NCBI RefSeq assembly: GCF_014805625.2
Contig: NW_023998416.1
Location: 33,825,755-33,889,754, forward strand
Source of the DNA: Glossina fuscipes
Taxonomy: Eukaryota > Arthropoda > Insecta > Diptera > Glossinidae
Reading direction: 5' to 3'
Length of the DNA: 64,000 bases
Shown here: positions 50,499-59,794 of the stretch, one piece after another
Numbering within the stretch: position 1 is the stretch's first letter
Layout of the letters: each line of letters starts with the position of its first letter
Translations under genes and position numbers: made by a program
The notes under the pieces: model-generated
Told to the model about the DNA's origin: nothing
The model's database searches: none
What the model saw: only the letters and a program-made list of their open reading frames with translations

Positions 50499-51303
50499 CT
50501 TGCAGTTGTAGGATAGTCATTTGATATTCGGCTAATTTCTCATCGATATAATCCTGAGATTGATTGGCTATTATCTCAGCAGTCGTTGGACCATAGTCGT
50601 CATCATCATCGTAAATGACATAAGATTTAGGTTGCGGCGGCTCCAACGGTACACCAACAAATTCATATTGAGGCGGACGGTGATAAGTTGAAGGCGATGC
50701 CGACATTGACGATAACGATTGTTGTCTCGTATAATGTTGTTGCGGTAGTGTTTCATAATTATGAGTAGTGAGGCGATTGCTGCCGTACATGAAATCGGGA
50801 ACGGGCGTCTGACAGACTATCGGTGAAGGAGTGGGTGATAGTTGAAACGAGCTGGTAGGACCACCATCGCCATATGATCTTTGTTGCTGCACGTGAAGTG
50901 GACGAAACGGTTTTGGACCGTTTACACCTGCACCGCTTGCTTGTACAGGAGATGAAGGGCACATCTGGGAGGATTGTTGTTGAAAAGCCGGACCTGGATA
51001 AGGAGATTGTAACTGTTTGGCAGCTAACGGTGATAATGGTTGTGGCCATTGAGGACGTGGATGTGGCATGTTTGTACTGCCACGTGTACCGCGTAAATTA
51101 CTGCCACCAGGCGACATAGGCGGGCCAAACAAAGTCGGACTGCCCATAGCGACGGGTGACGGCAAAGAGGGTCTCCGTGCACCAGACGCTAAAGGAGGCG
51201 GACTTGGTGCTGGTGCAGACCAAGGTGAATTTGGCCGTGGATTCCATCCTCTTGGGCCACCCAAATAAGGCGGTTGATTCGCGGGCGGTTGTTGTCCTGA
51301 CAT
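50499..51303 (-). CDS. Msp300: Msp300 alternative first coding exon (MSGQQ form)
   Basis: An 805-bp exon of 268 codons plus one base. The ATG is at 51303, with an in-frame TAA about nine codons upstream. The donor is CAAG/GTAAGC; the final G plus AG of the 14166 exon encodes Glu, giving TILQLQ/EEQERVQKKT. The first about 220 residues are Pro/Gln/Ser-rich and probably disordered (PPANQPPYLGGPRGWNPRPN, PSPVAMGSPTLFGPPMSPGG). An acidic run YDDDDDYGP follows, then a likely helix TAEIIANQSQDYIDEKLAEY leading straight into the CH1 domain. The acidic/helical end resembles what I remember of fly Msp300 N-termini. GC content is clearly higher than the flanks. A TATAAAG at 51387-51393 (minus strand) is noted but weak in such AT-rich DNA. 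Confidence 0.92.
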
Positions 51304-51699
51304 CTTTTCAAAAAGTTCGTTAACAATTTAATTTGCAAATAATTCGTTAAACACTTGTTTTATAAAATATTCGTTGTTTCAATAAACTTTATATAATAAT
51401 AATTTCATTAATTTGATGGCACTGGTTATAGATTTTTACTTTTTCGTTACTTTCAAATAAGTTATTTTAAAATTTTACACTGTAGGGAAAGTTTCGATAA
51501 AACTGATTTTATTTGATATTGTGGGAAATATGATATTAAAATATTGCTTAAATTACTTATGTTATGTTTTTGGTGGCTTCACATTTATTCGCTCATTGCT
51601 AGCATATCTTATTATCGAAAGCGAACTGTGCTTAACGGATTATTCACCATATTTTTTTTTTAATTTTCGTGACGGTCAGAAAGAGGTGGAGAAAGAAAA

Positions 51700-51773
51700 A
51701 CCGCACTGAGATGTGGACCCGCGAACATTGGCTTGGTAGTCGCGATCCTTACCTATTTAGCTAGTCTTCCTTC
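51700..51773 (-). repeat. tRNA-derived SINE head
   Basis: On the minus strand: TAGCTAAATAGGTAAGGATC (D-arm and A box-like), CGCGACTACCAAGCCAATGT (anticodon arm-like), TCGCGGGTCCACATCTC (T-arm; B box-like GGTCCACATCTC). The order and spacing are those of a tRNA. A homologous head lies at about 53755-53815. Confidence 0.55.
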
Positions 51774-51873
51774 AGTTTTGGTGGCAAAATCTTAAAGTCA
51801 GCAACGTCCTCTTTGGCCAAATTTAGTTAGAAGGTCAATACAATTAGCTTTTAAAGAGCAGCAAATTCCTGTT

Positions 51874-52075
51874 ATTAAAAGCATGTACTGGCTAACTTTA
51901 AAAGATATTGGGTAAGAAAAATACTAGATGTTACAGAAATTAATGTAATCGGGGTAAAAAAAATTTAATGCGTTCATCATAAACACAGGATTACGGTCAG
52001 TGTAATTGTAAATGTCATGCCTTTGCTGCAGATAGACCCAAATCGTAACATCTCCCTGATAAGCCAATTAGACTT
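51874..52075 (-). repeat. SINE body copy (pairs with 53484-53712)
   Basis: Direct alignment by eye with the second copy: TTAAAAGCATGTACTGGCTA to CTAAAGGCATATTCTGGCTG, TACTAGATGTTACAGAAATT to CACTAGAATTTAGAGAAGAA, GCGTTCATCATAAACACAGG to ACGTCCATCATCAGCACAGA, AAGCCAATTAGAC to AAGCCAATTGAAG. The first 29 bases agree at 23 positions, most differences being transitions. Confidence 0.6.
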
Positions 52076-52299
52076 AGTAAACTTCTGATGGCATCGTAAT
52101 AACCCAATACAATTACCCTTAACTGATTCCGACAGAGACAAGAGGATCCAACGTCATCGTTACATTTGGACTTTCCTATCTTAGACATATGGCTTAAGCT
52201 GGCTAATGAAAAGTTCAAATAACCTTTTGTAGAGTCATTGTAACAATTGTGTCTCATTCCTAATAAAAGAGAGGGCTTTTTAAATGCAAATGTAGCAAA

Positions 52300-52520
52300 A
52301 GGTTGTGATTTTTTCCGACCAGACTTTTTATGGTTCGATCTGAGTTTCAATAGCATTGAGGTTAGAACACATTAAGAGTACTAAAAACAAGACAGACAGA
52401 CGGACAAACAACGGTTATTTGGCTTGGGAAAAAGATGCTGAAACGATGATAACGGTCAAAGATGAGAGGCGGATCTCTCGCAGCTCCTTCTAGGCGCGAT
52501 GTAACAACACCATGGTATCA
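52300..52520 (+). repeat. Family A repeat fragment
   Basis: GGTTCGATCTGAGTTTCAAT, AAACAAGACAGACAGACGGA and CAAACAACGG occur in family order, and a degenerate 'ccttctaggcgcgatgtaac' stands where the family has 'ccttttaggtgttgcaca'. Confidence 0.55.
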
Positions 52521-53483
52521 CAAATAGTCTAGAGCATGAAAACGCATTTAATTTTAAAGCAAATTTCACAAAAACACAAAAATGTTCGAACATTGCGCAC
52601 GTGTTTACCCTCAAATTGAAATAACGATCAAGAGATTTTCTTTCTTCTTTACGATCCATATAAAATGAGGTTGATATGTTGTGTAAACTAAAATGCTGAC
52701 ATGTAAATATTTCGAATTTTCTTTTAACTTTCTTCCGGTAATGAAGTATTTAGGTTACCATGCATTTATTTTGTAAAGTGTTTCCTTTTTCTTCTACAGA
52801 CAATTAAATTTAGGGCATTTTTGTATAAAAATAGAGTAAAATTAAACGTAGCACTAAAATTTACGAATGAGTAAAAGTTGTTGTCTCTTGTTCACGCATT
52901 TACAAAACAAGACTAAAAACTTTAAAATTCAATGCAATTTGTGGCCGAATTTCAGATCCTCCTCACTTCATGCCGACATATCATCCATCCGTTATACAAA
53001 GAACTTATCCACTCATTAGCGAATCGATATCTGCTATGAATCGCAGATGCAGTAACCGATCTTTAGTATTCTCTTCTGCGTTCGTGTTTAGAGCCATCGA
53101 TTCGTGTGTTAAACGTGGAACGCACTGTTTTGTGTTAACTACTAGAAGGATTATGTTTGTAAAGAAAGTAAAAGGGCGTAAAAGAAGTAAGATATCTAAC
53201 TAAAAATAAGTCAAAAAAAGTCAGAAAATGAATGATTCGTTATAAGGCCTCCAGATGCGCACGTTTTCTCCCTTTCCAAAAAGCTTTGTCCACTTTTTCT
53301 TTAATTATTAACAAAACTCTCTAGTTTTGTCATTTATCGGCTCTTTTTTTTTTCTTTAGTATGACCAGTCGGGAGAAGGGTGCCCAAGAAATATATTACG
53401 ATAAGGAAAGAAAGAAAGAGAAAGATATAGAAAATTCTCGCAACATAGTAAGTTTGGTATCCCGTAGCACGTGATCACTCGTG

Positions 53484-53815
53484 CTAAAGGCATATTCTGG
53501 CTGATTTTAAAAAAGACGTTTCATTCCAGATGAATTAAGCGAAACACTAGAATTTAGAGAAGAAGTTAGCGTAACCGAGCCAAAAAAAAAACGGATGTAC
53601 GTCCATCATCAGCACAGAATCGCTGACAATATCATTATGTGCAATGTCTTTACTTTAGTGTCGTCGAAGGGAAACCTAAACGAGCTGTAATCGTAGCAAG
53701 CCAATTGAAGCTACTATCTGCTAAATATCTAAGGAAGAAATAGTACTCGAACGCATTGAAATTTGAATCCGCGAACACTGTCCTGGCAGTCAGGATTCTT
53801 CCCCTTATTTGGTGA
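53484..53815 (-). repeat. tRNA-headed SINE, most complete copy
   Basis: On the minus strand the head (53815 to about 53755) reads CACCAAATAAGGGGAAGAAT, CCTGACTGCCAGGACAGTGT, TCGCGGATTCAAATTTC, with B-box-like GGATTCAAATTTC. The body continues to 53484 and is homologous to 51874-52075. The head and its 3' flank also match 51700-51773. The total of about 330 bp, internal pol III-type boxes and no coding content fit a SINE. Confidence 0.55.
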
Positions 53816-54206
53816 CGACGCCAAGTTTTAACTCCTCCTAGACGGACGAGTGGTCGGGCACTGCCAAATCGGCTTACAATCTTTCCATAATTTAAAGTAC
53901 TTATGATTTATTCTACATAAATAATCGCATAAATGCATTCCAATCCTTCGGCAAGGTCTATAAAATATAAGAAAACAAGAAAACGGCACGAATATAAAGG
54001 AGAGAACGAATAAATTTTATAGACGTTCTAACTAAATGCTTTCTGCTTGACTGCAGCATTTTGAAAGAACACTTAGAACGGTACAGATGCCGCCTTTGTA
54101 TATATGCTGTATACAATAACAATGACGTTAAAGATAATGTTGATACTAAAATGATGATTTTGAAATTCAAAAATAGAAATGAACTCAGTTCGTTAAACTG
54201 TCGGAT

Positions 54207-54234
54207 TGTTTGTTTGTTTGTTTGTTTGTTTGTT
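54207..54234. repeat. (GTTT)n microsatellite
   Basis: About seven GTTT tetramers in flank DNA. Confidence 0.95.
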
Positions 54235-54581
54235 CCTTCTGTTTTCTTTCTTTTTACTTCCACCACCAAAGGGTATGTTAACTTTTTCGAAACATTTCTC
54301 GCAATTCGAGGGCGCTATAAAGAATTAGATCATATTCACGAAAATCACTTATGAAAATCCCTGGAAGGAAAGCTCAGTATTTTATTAAATTTATTCGATT
54401 TCCTAAGAAGCAAAGGTAGTTTACACAACAATCATTTATTTTCTATATTGAATAGCAATGTGCCAGAGACAGACTTCAATAAAGCCGACATAGAGTAAGT
54501 ATATAGAAGCAGAGCAGAAAAGTTTCCTCGAATGAAAAAGACTGAGATATATTTTCACCACATATATGAAATTTTGAATTC

Positions 54582-54617
<36 letters not shown>

Positions 54618-55334
54618 CTCCTGGATATCGTTGCAAACCAACTATGGTCCGTCCCTCTCCCGCTACCTCTCAGTCTCTTTCCTTCTCCTTCTCCCCTTCT
54701 TTCTATGCTTTTCCTTTTTTCCGATGCGCTTTGCTTAAAGAGATTTCCCAAATATATTTTTAGCGTTTACTGTTTAGTTTAACAAAAAATAAATTAAGCA
54801 ATAAGTTATCTTTTCGGTTGACTAATGTTGTTTTTTTTTTTTTTGTTTTTTTTCATTATTCTTAACACAAAAAAAAAATACATTTTAAAAAATTTTTAAT
54901 TAACGGAAATGATTTTTAAACATATATAACTGTATACGTGTATAACTGTATACGCCATTTTGTAAAAAATTTCCACATCACACGGGTTACGTAAGGCAAC
55001 GAATTAAATTAAATTAAAGCGTTAAATAAATTTTCTTTTATTTGTAATTTTTTGTTACCAGTTATTTTTAATAACATGAAAAAACACTCGCACAAATATT
55101 TCGTTATGGTTAAATAACAAAATTTTATACCGTTATTCACTTAATAAATATGAAAAAATTTTTCTTTTAAATGATTTCGAAATATTTTCTATATATACAT
55201 CTATATATATATATATATGTATGCATATATATATATAGTTCGGGTGCGTGGATATGTACGTTCACAAAAGGTGAGGAAATCTCTGTATAGTGGAACAACG
55301 ACTGTGGCAAAATTCTATCGAATAAGAAGCACCG

Positions 55335-55370
55335 AGAACAACACTCGACGAGTACAAAACACTAACTGAA
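55335..55370 (-). promoter_or_regulatory. Candidate core promoter (perfect Inr TCAGTT) upstream of the MSGQQ exon
   Basis: Minus strand ATTCAGTTAGTGTTTTGTAC puts a consensus Inr (TCAGTT) with +1 at 55367. TGTTC at +28 to +32 matches DPE consensus in four of five places. No TATA at -30. It is about 4.1 kb upstream of the MSGQQ ATG and would need a spliced 5' UTR. No convincing donor was identified. Candidate only. Confidence 0.27.
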
Positions 55371-56687
55371 TATTTTTTAATTCCATTAAGAAATTTCAAT
55401 TTGAAATGATCCTCTTTTTTCACTTTTCTTTTAAAAGAAAATCTTTTTCCCTCGTGAAAAATACGAAATTAACGCGCACGCAGCCTATCGTCACATTTCA
55501 TCTCCCTTATATACACACATGTATGCATATATGTGTCTATATATAAATTTTCGTTTTCGATAGATATTAACGAAAACAAAGCAGCTCATATCTATCTAAC
55601 AGAAATAATGCTCTTAAAGTTATTGGAAGAAGCTCCCGCCTTATGTTTACACATTCGATCACCTATTCGGATAATGCTTGCATTATTCTTCATTCTACCG
55701 CAAGAAATTATAGTTATTCAAGTTTCTTATTTATTATCATGCTATGTACCGTATATACACTATATATATACGTATATATTTATATTTGTATATATATGCA
55801 TACATGCGTAATTCATAGAACTCAATGAGATTTTCTTGATTTGTTTACAATGATCTCTTTCATCTGGTTACGAAAGTTTGTTATTGTTGTTGTTGTTGTT
55901 GATGTTGATGTTGATGTTGTTGTGTCTTTGTCTTATGCAAAATTCTCATTTATAAACATAAACAAATGTCAAAATTGCCGGTTTTCCATATTATCGATGT
56001 TCTAGTTTTTATAGTGACGCAAAGAGAACTTAAACGACATTATTTACACTTACTATGACGAGTATAAGTGTTTGTTTGTTCTTCGCCCGTCAACTTGACG
56101 AAAAGAATAAAGGAAAATATCTTTAAATGTCATATACTCGTTTTTAATGGTGCTATGCACAAAATATACGTGTCTGTTCTTTTTTCTGGAACCCGCCCAT
56201 TTCCCCACTTCTAGATGTTGTCTGTCTATTGTGTATCTTTTGCGAATCTTCACGCTCGTAAAGATGCAGATAGATACCTGAAATTTGGTACAACTATTCC
56301 TTGATCGATTAAGATTATGTGAGTTGAGTATGATCCTGATCTGTTCAAGTGCATACCTATAGTGCAGAAGAAACTAAATCAACGTTGAAAACCTTGGAAA
56401 ATTTTTGCAAATTTTCGTTTAAAGCTTTTGATCCCGTGAACGTATCTCTAAGAAACTGCCACCCAAATGTTCGCCAGGATCAGCACCATGTTCAAACATC
56501 TGCAAGCAATCGTCCCGATCCCGGATTACTGGACATTTTGGACTAAACGTGAAGCTGATCGTAATGAACATGTGCGTCATAGGTTTTTGAAAATTCCAAA
56601 CGCAATTATGAAAAAATTCATTTCTGCTCTACTTGTGATCGAGTGGAGAAAATGCTGATGATGCGGTTGAGTATAGAAGAATAGTAA

Positions 56688-56855
56688 GAAATAATTGAAA
56701 ACCCGTTCACATTAATACCACGTATGTCTAACTCAGCAGCTGAACGATCTTTTGCTGTCCACGCAGCTCGATATTGGAATGTATTACCACCGAGTGTGAA
56801 ATCCTTTGACGATTCCCTGTTCAGAAGAAAATTGGCGACTTTGCTACATTCATAG
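56688..56855 (+). pseudogene. Non-LTR retrotransposon ORF2 C-terminal relic
   Basis: A plus-strand frame ending in TAG at 56853-56855 reads LIPRMSNSAAERSFAVHAAR, YWNVLPPSVKSFDDSLFRRK and LATLLHS. The pattern ...(R)SF.V.A.R.WN.LP..V....S...F+.KL...L is the well-known extreme C-terminus of LINE reverse-transcriptase proteins, which follows the RT domain. Upstream the frame meets a TAA at 56685-56687 and no RT core is visible. It is therefore a 5'-truncated, decayed copy, as expected of target-primed reverse transcription. Clade (Jockey, CR1, I or other) cannot be assigned. It lies opposite to Msp300. Confidence 0.7.
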
Positions 56856-58550
56856 TGTATATCTTGTTGCTGGTAGGAACTAATTATTCCGGAGTTTTTG
56901 GAGCAAGATGATTACATTTTCAACCATCCATTTTACTTGTATATTCACGTATGTTGTAGCTTCCTTTCGTACATGCGAGCATAGATACTTAATAATTAGA
57001 TAAATATATAAAGAAAATGCAGCCGTTATTTTGTGTACAGATTAGCAAATCGATCGACATGAAGGTCGTTCTGGAACATTTAGGTAGCAGCTTTTCAAAT
57101 ATATGTACAAAGAATCGAAAGTTATAGATGAGTATTTGCAGAAATTGTTGATGTTTTTCGAGTTTCGTTTATTTCCTTCTGCATTACGGGCATGTATATG
57201 AAAAGATCGCCACCTATTTTTTAAAATCGTATTCTCCATCGATCAAGAAATGCTTCCGCCAATTTTCTGTTTAGTCTTTTCATCTTTGGTCCTGTGAGGA
57301 TTCACACAATTTACCCGTCAAATTGACCAGTTTTCGTAAAAATAGGTTTATGTTAGGTACCCGCAAGCGAAACATTTTCAATAAAAGATATATCCTCAGT
57401 ATGTAAATTAATCCTAAATTGTCACTTAGATGGCAAAAACATACAAACACTTTATAGGAATTAAACTCAACAGTTTCGCAAGGAATTTTTCAAAAAGTAT
57501 TGATAAAAATGTACTCCTTTCCTTTCCATTATCCAAAAAAAATCGCAAATTCATTTCAAACAGAGTACAGTTTCTGCCTTGCTTTTATTATGAAAGCTGT
57601 AAAGTCCTTTGATAAAAGCATGGAACACCCTATGTTTGATTGCGTCTATTAGATAAGGGCACACTTTATAAACTCTTTACCTTTCCAATCTGTGAAGCTG
57701 CTTGTGTATGCGCTGTGCGTTTATGCCCAGTAATCTTATCAGAAGTCTTAGGAGAACATCATTTTCACAATTCTGTTCATGTTTACGCTTAAGAGAAGCC
57801 GCAGGCAGTCCCAAATATACCCACTATATATACTCCACTATTTTTACTCAAAAGTCGTACTTGAATGAAACATGTTCACGTTTAAATGAATATGATGCTC
57901 TTTTTTAGCAAATAATTCCGGAAATTGGAGTAAATATAAGAAAATGCGCCATTTACCTCATTCTACATGAGACGAACAAGTTGTTTTAGTAATTTTGATC
58001 TTTGGTGCGCAAGGTGCCTAGAAACCTTGTATAACTAAAACAAACACATTCTCAACAAAAACAAAAAAAGAGATTCCCAGGACATGACAGAATTGTTTTC
58101 GCCAACATCCGCTTTTCGTATTTGTCAAGTTATCCAAACTTATAACAAAAGACCTGTAATAGGCCTCTATTAGCTTCCGGGCATTTCAAACCCCATGCCT
58201 TTAAACTATTGTTTTTCCGCATTTAAAGAATCACTTAACTCAATCAAAAGCCAAGAAAACCACACCTCTTCAAGTAAAATTACAGCTTTTTATCAAATTT
58301 CGTATGTAATTTCTTCCTTTTTTATATAAAATTTATCAAACTTACTCTGCTCATTCACCATATAATTCTTTCTGCATTAAGCACAAAACAGTTCAATTTT
58401 CTTTTTTTTTATAATAAACATACTCTTACTTAGTTATGATACTTCATTTCCAGATATGTTGTAAAAGCAAAACCACTTTTTCTATAATTTATAAAACTCA
58501 ATTCAACAGTGTTCTAAAAAGCAACTACTTCAGAATATTTTAATTGCTTC

Positions 58551-58839
58551 GAATTTGAAAGTGTGGGACAATGTAAAAATTGCCGCCATATCCGCTTAGT
58601 GTTATCAAACCAAGCAAAATTGCACTGAATTCATTTTAAATGTTGCCACGTATATAGAATGAATTCATTTGAAACTGTGGGACAATGTAAAAATTGCCGC
58701 CATTTCCGCTTAGTGTTACCAAACCAAGCAAAATTGCACTGAATTCATTTTAAATGTTGCCANNNNNNNNNNTTACCAAACCAAGCAAAATTGCACTGAA
58801 TTCATTTTAAATGTTGCCACGTATATAGAATGAATTCAT
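58551..58839. repeat. 114-bp tandem repeat array spanning an assembly gap
   Basis: TGTGGGACAATGTAAAAATT starts at 58562 and 58676 (period 114). Both units run through CCAAGCAAAATTGCACTGAA, TTCATTTTAAATGTTGCCAC and GTATATAGAAT. The second is cut by the Ns. A third resumes after the gap at ACCAAACCAAGCAAAATTGC and ends near 58839. Units are nearly identical. Noncoding. Confidence 0.92.
58763..58772. other. Assembly gap (10 N)
   Basis: Ten Ns inside the 114-bp tandem array. If the array stays in phase, the true missing length is 67 bp plus a whole number of 114-bp units. The 10-N size is a placeholder. Confidence 0.95.
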
Positions 58840-59766
58840 AAAGTTCGAAGAATAAAACTTGACTGCGTTGACTTGGCTGAAAATTGGCTGCCATTTACAA
58901 CGCAATCAAGAAAAAAAATTTCATCTAACGTTGTACGTAGCATTATTTAATCCGAAATTACTGAAGTTAAAAAGGGATAACAAATTTCCTTTCTTGCTTG
59001 CTTTACTGGCTAACAACAGCTAGCATATAAAAGGCCTTATTTGCTTTATTAACATATAGTTTGGGAAGTAAAAGTAAAGAGATCAATATAAACAATCAGG
59101 TTTGATTGCCTTCTTTGGATAATTAAGTTCCAAAAAAACTCAAGGTCCCAAGTAAACACTGCGGAAAAGCTAGCATAAGCTTCGAGATGTAAAAATAAAG
59201 AAACCAATACATAAGCTTATGGTTAGTGTACGCATTTTGTGGAATACATTTGGATAATGGCTATTTACCAACAAAATATGATATATCCCATCTGAAACCT
59301 CTATCAAAATCAAAGATACAAATATTCGAACCTTGAGATGTATTACAAAGTTGTCTGTGCCACGCTACTACAGTTTACAAGCGTCATTGTGTTTGGGCTG
59401 GTAATGTTACCGCATTATTTGATCATATAAACGCATTATATTACTGCTCTATATCATAATAAATGTGCTGGCACACTTTTCATTTAATGATAATAGAATA
59501 AAGAGAAACATATAATTAACGTCGAAAAAAGTTTGCGTTTCTCTAATTTCCCCTTCTTTCTACATGTAAGTAAACACAAAAGCAAGTAAACACAAAAGCA
59601 CGATAGGAACAAAACGATATCACGATAAGGATGTGGAATGAACTTAGAAAATGTAATTCTTGCAGAAATCGTATAAGTAAGAAAACTTGAAGCCGATAGC
59701 CTGTGTTGCTAGTGCTCAATGTCTTTTTTTTAGTCTAAGAATTCATTTCATTAGTCTAAAATTAAA

Positions 59767-59794
59767 ATAATAATAATAATAATAATAATAATAA
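59767..59794. repeat. (AAT)n microsatellite
   Basis: About nine AAT/ATA triplets. Confidence 0.95.
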
